Assembly (NCBI RefSeq): GCF_964019545.1
Contig: NZ_OZ026451.1
Location: forward strand, 682,001 to 746,000
Source: Rickettsiella endosymbiont of Xylota segnis
Lineage (GTDB): Bacteria; Pseudomonadota; Gammaproteobacteria; Diplorickettsiales; Diplorickettsiaceae
Length of the DNA stretch: 64,000 nucleotides
Reading direction: 5' to 3'
Shown here: positions 57,577 through 64,000 of the stretch, in pieces
Numbering within the stretch: position 1 is the first letter of the stretch
Layout of the letters: each line of letters begins with the position of its first letter
Position numbers and translations under genes: made by a program
The notes under the pieces: model-generated
What the model saw: the letters and a program-made list of their open reading frames with translations, nothing else
The model's database searches: none
Told to the model about the DNA's origin: nothing

Positions 57577-58536
57577 TTAGTCGACAAACATCGAACTGAC
57601 CGATTCTTCCGAATTAATGCGGCAAATTGTTTTCGCCAACATATCACTCAAACTTAATTGACGGATCTTTTTGCAATGCTTTGCTTCATCACTTAACGGA
57701 ACGGTATCGGTGACGACGAGTTCATTGATAATTGAATTTTGAATAGTCTCTATAGCATTCCCAGAAAGAACCGGATGTGTACAATATGCCATGATTAAAT
57801 GAGCACCATTTTCTTTTAAAGCTTGCGCGGCCAAGCATAAAGTGCCACCCGTGTCGACGATATCATCGACTAATAAACAATTACGATCTTTCACTTCACC
57901 GATAATATGCATAACTTCGGTTTTATTTGGACCGGTACGGCGTTTATCGATGATAGCGATATCAGCATCATTAAAGCGTTTAGCAATGGCACGCGCTCTA
58001 ACCACGCCTCCTACATCCGGTGATACGACAATTAATTGCTCATTGCTTTTGTAAAACTTTTGGCTTTCCATATCTTTTAAGATTTCTGGTGTGGCATACA
58101 CATTGTCCACGGGAATATCAAAAAACCCTTGGATTTGATCAGCATGTAGATCCACCGTGAGTAAACGACTAATACCCACAGCCGTCATCATATCGGCAAC
58201 GACCCGCGCAGTAATTGGAACACGTGAGGAACGAATTCGTCGGTCTTGACGGCCATAGCCAAAATAAGGAACGACCGCCGTGATACGTTTCGCCGATGCG
58301 CGACGTAAGGCATCGGCAATGATGATGAGTTCCATTAAATTGGTGTTAACCGGCGGACAGGTCGGTTGCATAATAAAGACGTCTTGTCCTCTGACATTTT
58401 CTAAAATTTCTACCATGATTTCACCGTCACTAAATTGACTGACAGTGGCTTTACCTAATTCTTTGCCTAAATGTTTAGCTACTTTTTCAGCTAAAGTTCG
58501 ATTAGCGTTACCAGTAAAGAGCATCATTTCAGACAC
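57577..58536 (-). CDS. prs: Ribose-phosphate pyrophosphokinase
   Basis: 319-residue PRPP synthase, making the PRPP used by PyrE and by purine, His and Trp synthesis. Motifs: the ATP-binding flexible loop [11 protein letters not shown], the metal site [13 protein letters not shown], the catalytic DKRRTGPNK, and the PRPP-binding [12 protein letters not shown]. Full length. Follows tRNA-Gln by 45 bp, the standard gammaproteobacterial order. Confidence 0.97.
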   Translation of the reverse strand: MSEMMLFTGNANRTLAEKVAKHLGKELGKATVSQFSDGEIMVEILENVRGQDVFIMQPTCPPVNTNLMELIIIADALRRASAKRITAVVPYFGYGRQDRRIRSSRVPITARVVADMMTAVGISRLLTVDLHADQIQGFFDIPVDNVYATPEILKDMESQKFYKSNEQLIVVSPDVGGVVRARAIAKRFNDADIAIIDKRRTGPNKTEVMHIIGEVKDRNCLLVDDIVDTGGTLCLAAQALKENGAHLIMAYCTHPVLSGNAIETIQNSIINELVVTDTVPLSDEAKHCKKIRQLSLSDMLAKTICRINSEESVSSMFVD

Positions 58537-58581
58537 AGAGGAACCTCATTGTGTTAAATATAAAGATTAGATGGATATGTA

Positions 58582-58656
58582 TGGCTGGGGTGCTAGGATT
58601 CGAACCTAGGAATGCCGAGATCAAAACCCGGTGCCTTACCACTTGGCGACACCCCA
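58582..58656 (-). tRNA. tRNA-Gln (UUG anticodon)
   Basis: Minus-strand cloverleaf: acceptor TGGGGTG / CACCCCA, D arm GCCAAGTGGTAAGGC, anticodon stem CCGGG / CTCGG (one G-U pair) around loop TTTTGAT with anticodon TTG, T arm CCTAGGTTCGAATCCTAG, discriminator G and encoded CCA (58582-58584). Its 5' 21 nt overlap the 3' end of ispE on the same strand. Standard order ispE-tRNA-Gln-prs. Confidence 0.97.
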
Positions 58657-59514
58657 ATTTTTCATTATTTGTTGTAAAGGTGAAGTGGTTAACCCTTTAC
58701 ACACAAAGCCTTGATAAGGCGCTTTAATTTTTTCTAGTAGTGTTTCAGCGGCTATTTTTGTACTGAGTGTAGCAAAAATACACGCGCCGGTCCCTGATAA
58801 GCGAGCAGGGGCATAATGATTTAAGAAGTCTAAGCCTTCTGCAATCACTGGATAATCCTGCCTAACGATGTGTTCAAAATCATTATGTGTATTTAATGAT
58901 CCGCTTAAAAAGGTTTGTATTTTGATGGGTGTCGTGTTGTATGTCAATCGGGGATGTGAAAAAAGTTTTGCAGTCGAAATTGTTAATGGTGGAATCATTA
59001 CCACAAACCATTTTTCAGGTAACGGTATTGGGTGTAGTTTTTCACCTATTCCTTCAGCCCAACTGCTTTCACCTTGAATAAATATGGGTACATCGGCGCC
59101 GAGTGTCATACCTAAGTTTAATAATTCGTCTAAAGGCAAATGCAACTTCCATAAATGATTTAACACGACGAGTGTCGTTGCAGCGTTGGAACTACCGCCA
59201 CCTAAACCGCCGCCGATCGGAATACGTTTTTTGATAAGTATATCGACGCCGGGTAAGTTTTTATTTCTATCTTGTAATAACCGTGCCGCTTTAATGGCTA
59301 AATTATCTTCATCGGGAATGACTGCTGCAGTGACGGGGTTAAGTAATGATACACACGTGCAATTAATTTGTGGATCGGCGCGTTGCGTAAAACTTAATTC
59401 ATCGCAGTAATCAATCAGTTGAAAAACAGTTTGCAGTTCATGATAGTGATCGGGTCTGCGACCGGTAAGATGTAAAAAAAGATTTAATTTAGCAGGGGCA
59501 GGCCAATAGTACAT
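58636..59514 (-). CDS. ispE: 4-diphosphocytidyl-2-C-methyl-D-erythritol kinase
   Basis: GHMP kinase of the MEP isoprenoid pathway. Motifs: WPAPAKLNLFLHLTGRRPDHYHELQTVF, the ATP loop KRIPIGGGLGGGSSNAATTL and the C-terminal LSGTGACIFATL. 292 residues. Start ATG 59514 (MYYWPAPAKLN) is at the family position; the frame is open 17 codons upstream into repeat copy F. The stop TAA at 58636-58638 lies inside the tRNA-Gln D-arm region: the last six codons (WGVAKW) and stop are tRNA sequence. Confidence 0.94.
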   Translation of the reverse strand: MYYWPAPAKLNLFLHLTGRRPDHYHELQTVFQLIDYCDELSFTQRADPQINCTCVSLLNPVTAAVIPDEDNLAIKAARLLQDRNKNLPGVDILIKKRIPIGGGLGGGSSNAATTLVVLNHLWKLHLPLDELLNLGMTLGADVPIFIQGESSWAEGIGEKLHPIPLPEKWFVVMIPPLTISTAKLFSHPRLTYNTTPIKIQTFLSGSLNTHNDFEHIVRQDYPVIAEGLDFLNHYAPARLSGTGACIFATLSTKIAAETLLEKIKAPYQGFVCKGLTTSPLQQIMKNWGVAKW

Positions 59515-59517
59515 GGT

Positions 59518-59632
59518 TATACTCACAGTAATTAGATTTTTTGGGAGTGGATCGCGTTGAAGCAACCGGGATGTATATTATATGATCGCGAGTTGAGCCG
59601 CAACGCAACCAAAAATTCAAGTGCGAAGCGTA
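59518..59632 (+). mobile_element. Dispersed MITE-like element, copy F (lolB-ispE)
   Basis: 115 bp. Plus strand: TATACTCACAGTAATTAG then ATTTTTTGGG; core ATGTATATTATATGAT; GCGAGTTGAGCCGCAACG; right end CAAAAATTC then AAGTGCGAAGCGTATTA, which runs into the lolB stop. Unlike the other five, it is inverted relative to transcription: its CTCACAG end is 4 bp before the ispE ATG. The GGC/GCC hairpin is absent. Confidence 0.8.
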
Positions 59633-60244
59633 TTATTTAATGTCCCAATGGGTAAGTTTAATTCGAACTTGCCATTGGCAGTTGGATAGCTGAATACGAT
59701 CGGGTAAATCAATTTTTCCGATGTTAGTAAAATGTTGATAAACAACGCGCCAACCGGATTGACGGAGTTGCATGATATGGTTATAAGCATCTAGATTAGT
59801 GGTATAACGTGATTGAGGAGCGGGTAGGCCGCGTAACCAATAATAGAATTGTGATACCGGTAAATTTAAACCTAGTTGATCGTGTAAAAGTTTTTCTGGA
59901 TTTTGTGCATGATAAGTTTGTTGATGCGTAGTTAAACTGACTCGCTTAGGGTTGCCAGTGAGTACAGCACTTTGTGTGCCTAAGGGACCAAAAAAGTTGA
60001 GTTGATAATTAGGATAGTTCTGTTCCCAGCTGAATGAAGCATTGACACCGTGACCGGTTGTTTCATGGATGGCAAGGTTACCATTGACACGAAAATTTTG
60101 TATAGCATTCAATTGGGCTTTGCGTTGTGCCCAGGGAAGATAGTGATTAACTCTTTTGGGCTTAGGGAGTGGTGTAGGAGTTCGTGTAAAACTCACACAA
60201 CTGCTCAAAAAAACCGCTAAAATAATGACACTAATCTTTTTCAT
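59633..60244 (-). CDS. lolB: Outer-membrane lipoprotein receptor LolB
   Basis: 203-residue lipoprotein that accepts lipoproteins from LolA and inserts them in the outer membrane. Signal peptide MKKISVIILAVFLSSC with lipobox LSSC (Cys16). LolB features: WAQRKAQLNAIQNFRVNGNLAI, SFSWEQNYPNYQLNFFGPLG and LPVSQFYYWLRGLPAP. The C-terminus reaches into repeat copy F (stop TAA 59633-59635 in TATTA). Upstream hemA is absent; rsmE is divergent. Confidence 0.92.
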   Translation of the reverse strand: MKKISVIILAVFLSSCVSFTRTPTPLPKPKRVNHYLPWAQRKAQLNAIQNFRVNGNLAIHETTGHGVNASFSWEQNYPNYQLNFFGPLGTQSAVLTGNPKRVSLTTHQQTYHAQNPEKLLHDQLGLNLPVSQFYYWLRGLPAPQSRYTTNLDAYNHIMQLRQSGWRVVYQHFTNIGKIDLPDRIQLSNCQWQVRIKLTHWDIK

Positions 60245-60289
60245 AAAACATTTATCAGTATACTATTACATGAGGTCGTTAAGCATTCT

Positions 60290-61015
60290 ATGCGTCTAAC
60301 TCGTATCTATCAACCACAAGCTTCACACACGGGACAAATTGTAAACTTATCTAAGGAGGCTGCGGGACATTTAGTTCGTGTATTGCGTCTGCAAGCCAGT
60401 GATGTGTTTATTGTATTTAATGGCAAAGCGGGAGAATTTCCTGCCAAAATTGTTGAAATAACTAAAAGTACGGTTACCGCAGAGCTCGGTAAATTTGATG
60501 AGGTGAATCGGGAATCGCCTATGCAAATTACTTTAGCGCAAGCGGTATTGCGATCGGAAAAAATGGATTATATGCTGCAAAAAGCCGTGGAGTTGGGTGT
60601 TACACGTTTTATACCCTTGTTAACAGCACATAGTACACTTAAGTTAGCACCTGAACGTTGGCAGAAACGTTGTTTACATTGGCAAGGTGTGATGCTCGCC
60701 GCGAGCGAACAATCAGGAAGAACACGTTTGCCGAAATTAGAGAATCCTATGACCTTCGATGTCGCTACGTCTTCGATAAAAGCGGATCAGCGTATAATTT
60801 TACATCCTTGCACTAAGAAAAATATCAATTCTTTACCGCGTTGCCAGAGTGTTGCGCTACTGGTGGGTCCTGAAGGCGGCTGGTCAGAAAATGAGTTGAA
60901 GTGTGCTCGTGACGCAGATTATAATTCTATGCAAGTAGGGCCACGCGTCTTGAGAGCAGAAACGGCCGGTTTAGCGGCTGTCAGTGTATTACAAAGTTTA
61001 TACGGTGATTTGTAA
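60290..61015 (+). CDS. rsmE: 16S rRNA m3U1498 methyltransferase
   Basis: 241-residue SPOUT methyltransferase acting on 30S subunits. Motifs: MRLTRIYQP, GHLVRVLRLQASD (PUA-like N-domain), QKAVELGVTRFIPL, and the SAM-binding knot VALLVGPEGGWSENE with LGPRVLRAETAGLAAVS-type sequence (VGPRVLRAETAGLAAVS). Full length. Divergent from lolB with a 45-bp gap. Confidence 0.95.
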   Translation: MRLTRIYQPQASHTGQIVNLSKEAAGHLVRVLRLQASDVFIVFNGKAGEFPAKIVEITKSTVTAELGKFDEVNRESPMQITLAQAVLRSEKMDYMLQKAVELGVTRFIPLLTAHSTLKLAPERWQKRCLHWQGVMLAASEQSGRTRLPKLENPMTFDVATSSIKADQRIILHPCTKKNINSLPRCQSVALLVGPEGGWSENELKCARDADYNSMQVGPRVLRAETAGLAAVSVLQSLYGDL

Positions 61016-61043
61016 AAGAAGTTTAATATGGGATAATAGCTAA

Positions 61044-61067
61044 TATTTTTAATATATATTAAAAATA
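61044..61067. repeat. 24-bp perfect AT palindrome before cydA
   Basis: Bases 61044-61067 read the same on both strands (TATTTTTAATAT and its reverse complement). A second palindrome ACCTATATAGGT lies at 61095-61106. Both are in the cydA leader; they may be operators or a terminator for rsmE, but the AT content makes chance more likely than usual. Confidence 0.45.
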
Positions 61068-61181
61068 ATTTGATAATTTGATAAATAGGTTTATACCTAT
61101 ATAGGTAAATTTTATTTCATAAAGTTGCTAATAGATGCCTCAGTTAATTAATACATTTAATACTTCGCTTTAGGAAAATTA

Positions 61182-62573
61182 ATGATACATCTCGATCCGC
61201 TTTTTTTGTCTCGTTTACAATTTGCCTGGGTAGTTGCTTTCCATATCTTGCTGCCCGCGTTTACGATTGGATTGGCGTCTTTTATTGCTGTGTTAGAAGG
61301 AATGAATTTTTTTACGCATCGTGGCATCTATTTGCGTCTTTCCACCTTTTGGACAAAAATATTTGCTATTTCATTTGGAATGGGGGTGGTGTCAGGGATC
61401 GTTATGCCCTTTCAGTTTGGAACAAACTGGAGTCGTTTCTCGGATGCAACGGCTAATGTTTTATCTCCCTTATTAGGCTACGAAGGCTTAACTGCTTTTT
61501 TCTTAGAAGCGTCTTTTCTCGGTATATTGTTGTTCGGCCGTAAGCTTGTGCCACGTTGGGCGCATTTCTTTTCTGCATTAATGGTGGCTTTTGGAACCTT
61601 ATTATCCGCTTTTTGGATTTTAGTAACGAATAGTTGGATGCAGACGCCTGCTGGTTTTAAATTAATCAATGGTCGCTTTTTCCCCAGCGATTGGTTAGCA
61701 ATTATCTTTAATCCTTCTTTTCCTTATCGTTTTGCACATACCGTGGTCGGTTTTTATATCACGACTGGATTTGTGGTTGTTGCGGTGGGTGCTTATTTTA
61801 TTCATCAGCTGCGATTTGCACAAGAAGGTCGAAAAATGTTTTCCATGACCACCGCGCTTTTAACTGTTTTGGTTCCATTACAAATTGTTTTGGGTGATTT
61901 ACATGGTCTTAACACATTGAAGTATCAGCCCGCAAAATTAGCGGCGATTGAAGCACATTGGTCGCCTGAAAAACGCGCACCCTTGACGTTGTTTGCGATT
62001 CCCGACCAGAAAAAAGAAATGAATCATGATGTGTTAGAAATACCGCTATTAGGTAGTATCATTCTCACCCATCATATCAATGGACTGGTTCCGGGATTAA
62101 AACAATTTCCTGCTCAGGATCGTGCACCCGTTGCGATTCCGTTCTTTTCTTTTCGCATCATGGTGGGCTTGGGTACGATCATGTTATTGTTCATTTTAGT
62201 GAGTTTATGGTTGCGATTTAAACATCGGCTATTTGATACAGGTTGGTTTTTGAAATCTTCTCAATACATTGCACCGATTGGTTTTCTGACGATATTAGCT
62301 GGTTGGGTTACCACCGAAGTAGGGCGCCAACCTTGGACGGTCTATGGTTTGTTAAGGACCTCGCATTCTGTCAGTCCTTCATTAACAGGTCTAGATGTTT
62401 TACTCTCTTTATTCGGTTACATGTTGGTTTATTTAATTATCTTCCCTGTAGGGATTTTTTTAATGACCCGTGTTGCCCGGAAAGGTTTTATTGAAGAACC
62501 CAATTCGCCTATTGCTGGACAACAGCCAAGCCATCCTATTTTGTCTCCGCCGGAGTATTCAAATGACAAATAA
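61182..62573 (+). CDS. cydA: Cytochrome bd-type quinol oxidase subunit I (cyanide-insensitive type)
   Basis: 463 residues, about nine helices. Quinol oxidase that reduces O2 without proton pumping. Heme ligand regions: SRLQFAWVVAFHILLPAFTIG (heme b595 His), EGLTAFFLEASFLGI, and FRIMVGLGTIMLL (b558 Met). GRQPWTVYGLLRT is characteristic. The quinol loop is short, as in CioA rather than long-loop E. coli CydA. It suits low-oxygen respiration. It overlaps cydB by 11 bp. Gene could be named cioA. Confidence 0.93.
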   Translation: MIHLDPLFLSRLQFAWVVAFHILLPAFTIGLASFIAVLEGMNFFTHRGIYLRLSTFWTKIFAISFGMGVVSGIVMPFQFGTNWSRFSDATANVLSPLLGYEGLTAFFLEASFLGILLFGRKLVPRWAHFFSALMVAFGTLLSAFWILVTNSWMQTPAGFKLINGRFFPSDWLAIIFNPSFPYRFAHTVVGFYITTGFVVVAVGAYFIHQLRFAQEGRKMFSMTTALLTVLVPLQIVLGDLHGLNTLKYQPAKLAAIEAHWSPEKRAPLTLFAIPDQKKEMNHDVLEIPLLGSIILTHHINGLVPGLKQFPAQDRAPVAIPFFSFRIMVGLGTIMLLFILVSLWLRFKHRLFDTGWFLKSSQYIAPIGFLTILAGWVTTEVGRQPWTVYGLLRTSHSVSPSLTGLDVLLSLFGYMLVYLIIFPVGIFLMTRVARKGFIEEPNSPIAGQQPSHPILSPPEYSNDK

Positions 62574-63564
62574 TTTAATTTTGCTATGGACATTAATATT
62601 GGGGATCGGCATTTTTTTCTATGTTTTGCTTGATGGTTTTGATCTCGGTGTGGGTATTCTTTATGCATTCGCACCGCATCGCGAAGCCCGTAAATTAGTT
62701 ATGAATTCAATTGCTCCAGTTTGGGATGGTAATGAAACTTGGCTAATTCTTGGAGCGGTGGGTTTGATGGCGGCATTTCCATTGGCTTTCGCTATCATTT
62801 TTCCTGCTGTTTATTTTCCTGTGCTGATTATGCTGTTGGCTTTGGCATTCCGTGGCGTGGCGTTTGAGTTTCATTTTGGTGAAAAGGCACATGTTACATT
62901 CTGGGATCGTGGCTTTAGTTTGGGGTCATTAATTGCAACATTTGCTCAAGGTATAATTTTAGGTGCGTTTATTCAAGGGTTCGCAGTTAAAGGTCGATTA
63001 TTTATCGGTAGTTCTTGGGATTGTTTTACACCGTTTTCATTATTTACAGGCTTAGGCTTGGTTTTTGGATATGCTTTATTAGGTGCCTGTTGGCTAATTT
63101 TAAAAACTGAGGGTGAATTACAACGATCTGCTCGGCATCAAGGACGGATTTGTTTAATTGGTGTTATCATTGCGATGATCATTGTTTCTGTCTGGACACC
63201 CTTTGTCGATGAATCTGTGCGTCAACGTTGGTTTACGTGGCCCAATCAGCTCTATTTTTCACCTATTCCTATAATTACTGCCGTATTAGCTATAGTGGAA
63301 TGGCGTTTACTCAAAAAATCTAATGATATTATGCCTTTTTTTGGAGCCTTAGCTTTATTTTTACTCGGATATATGGGTTTAGCGGTCAGTTTATTTCCGA
63401 TGATAGTTCCTTTTCATTTTACGATTTGGCAAGCAACTTCTTCTCCTGAAACACAACTTTTCCTTGCTATTGGCACGTTGATTTTATTACCCATTATTTT
63501 AATTTATACGGCTTGGTCTTATTGGGTATTTTGGGGGAAAGTCCGCAGTGATATAGGTTATTGA
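62563..63564 (+). CDS. cydB: Cytochrome bd-type quinol oxidase subunit II
   Basis: 333 residues with about eight helices. Family N-terminus LILLWTLILGIGIFFYVLLDGFDLGVGIL, then APVWDGNETWLILGAVGLMAAFPLAFA and FRGVAFEFHF. ATG 62563 is preferred; the frame is open a further 31 codons within cydA, which would be unrelated sequence. Overlaps the cydA stop by 11 bp, indicating coupling. No small cydX-like frame was recognised after it. Confidence 0.93.
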   Translation: MTNNLILLWTLILGIGIFFYVLLDGFDLGVGILYAFAPHREARKLVMNSIAPVWDGNETWLILGAVGLMAAFPLAFAIIFPAVYFPVLIMLLALAFRGVAFEFHFGEKAHVTFWDRGFSLGSLIATFAQGIILGAFIQGFAVKGRLFIGSSWDCFTPFSLFTGLGLVFGYALLGACWLILKTEGELQRSARHQGRICLIGVIIAMIIVSVWTPFVDESVRQRWFTWPNQLYFSPIPIITAVLAIVEWRLLKKSNDIMPFFGALALFLLGYMGLAVSLFPMIVPFHFTIWQATSSPETQLFLAIGTLILLPIILIYTAWSYWVFWGKVRSDIGY

Positions 63565-63856
63565 AGAATTTTCTTTAACTATTCCTTTTTAAATTAAGCT
63601 AAAAATTTGATATGCCCTATCGTTTAGTCTTTCATTTGCATAGAGTGATTTTTAGATAAAATATCATCTTTCAAAAAAAACTACTATTTATGCTATATTA
63701 CCTAATTCCTTATATAGAATTAAGGCATAACTTTGTGGTATTAAAATTTATTCCTAACGTATTTGCACATTTGGACCAGTTGCCTGACTAACGATTGGAA
63801 CGATTCTGAATTTTCAAGAGTCGAATGTGTATTCAACTCATTAATTAGTGATAACT
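63565..63856. other. Intergenic region before rnr
   Basis: 290 bp, AT-rich. Short imperfect repeat CCTTA ... TAAGG (63707-63727). Probable promoter of rnr; no strong -10/-35 pair stands out. No gene or tRNA detected. Confidence 0.35.
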
Positions 63857-64000
63857 ATGGCAAAAAAATCGAAACGCTTCGTTGATCCTTATGCGGCACG
63901 TGAAGCCGGTAAATATGATAATCCCATTCCTAGTCGCGAGTATATTTTAGATTTCTTAAAAAAATGTGGCCATCTGGTTAAACGCGAGGAGCTTAATCAA
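63857..64000 (+). CDS. rnr: Ribonuclease R, N-terminal fragment
   Basis: The first 48 codons (MAKKSKRFVDPYAAREAGKY, then DNPIPSREYILDFLKKCG) match the RNase R/VacB N-terminal helix-turn-helix start. RNase R is a processive 3'-5' exoribonuclease that degrades structured RNA. The gene continues beyond the window edge. ATG at 63857 begins the typical basic tail. Confidence 0.8.
   Translation, partial: MAKKSKRFVDPYAAREAGKYDNPIPSREYILDFLKKCGHLVKREELNQ

Noticed and set aside
1-64000. CRISPR arrays, prophage and complete insertion sequences
   Set aside because: No regularly spaced short direct repeats, integrase, transposase or phage structural genes were found in the window.

Overview
The window comes from an AT-rich gammaproteobacterial chromosome, most likely a host-associated member of the Legionellales (Coxiellaceae side, such as Rickettsiella or Diplorickettsia). 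I infer this from gammaproteobacterial gene orders (lolB-ispE-tRNA-Gln-prs-rplY-pth-ychF; sdhCDAB-sucABCD), an EnhA-type L,D-transpeptidase, and several large ankyrin or anonymous genes of the kind found in intracellular Legionellales. No rRNA or genus marker is present, so the genus is a guess.

Layout. 1-7 kb: rne (minus strand) with a long non-coding leader, a small lipoprotein with a good terminator, then gyrA overlapping pyrE. 7-11 kb: an ankyrin gene, cvpA and an anonymous gene with an internal 54-bp tandem repeat. 11-14.7 kb: lpxH, gltX and cysS. 14.7-19.5 kb: an anonymous gene, a lipoprotein, a DHA2-type efflux pump, the L,D-transpeptidase and a DedA protein. 19.8-23.3 kb: a large ankyrin-like gene and a small membrane protein. 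23.6-29.6 kb: an AddA/AddB-like helicase-nuclease pair. 29.6-34 kb: a DnaA-box cluster, a four-helix membrane protein and a 1142-residue protein with ten 45-residue repeats. 34.2-36.7 kb: thiamine salvage operon thiM-thiD-tenA behind a TPP riboswitch. 36.8-39.6 kb: scpB, a gamma-carbonic-anhydrase-like protein, rluB and a frameshifted inverse autotransporter remnant. 40-51 kb: succinate dehydrogenase, 2-oxoglutarate dehydrogenase E1/E2, succinyl-CoA synthetase and a cysteine/cystathionine synthase. 51-60 kb: an anonymous gene and the conserved ychF-pth-rplY-prs-tRNA-ispE-lolB block, interrupted by an opposite-strand HAD/coiled-coil gene. 60-64 kb: rsmE, cydAB of the cyanide-insensitive type, and the start of rnr.

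The most notable signal is a dispersed element of about 105-125 bp present six times between 46.2 and 59.6 kb. It has imperfect terminal inverted repeats starting CTCACAG and ending GAAGAG, TA at both ends, and nested internal palindromes. Every copy lies in a gene's 5' region or between co-directional genes, several within a few bases of a start codon. In at least two places (pth and the cysteine-synthase-family gene) it appears to supply the ribosome-binding site and a non-ATG start. It looks like a Tc1/IS630-type MITE used as an intra-operon leader.

Other points of interest are the DnaA-box cluster near 29.9 kb, the 45-residue repeat protein, a large stem-loop between sdhA and sdhB, a SucB that lacks a recognisable subunit-binding domain, an altered GyrA quinolone pocket, and an ispE whose stop codon lies inside tRNA-Gln.
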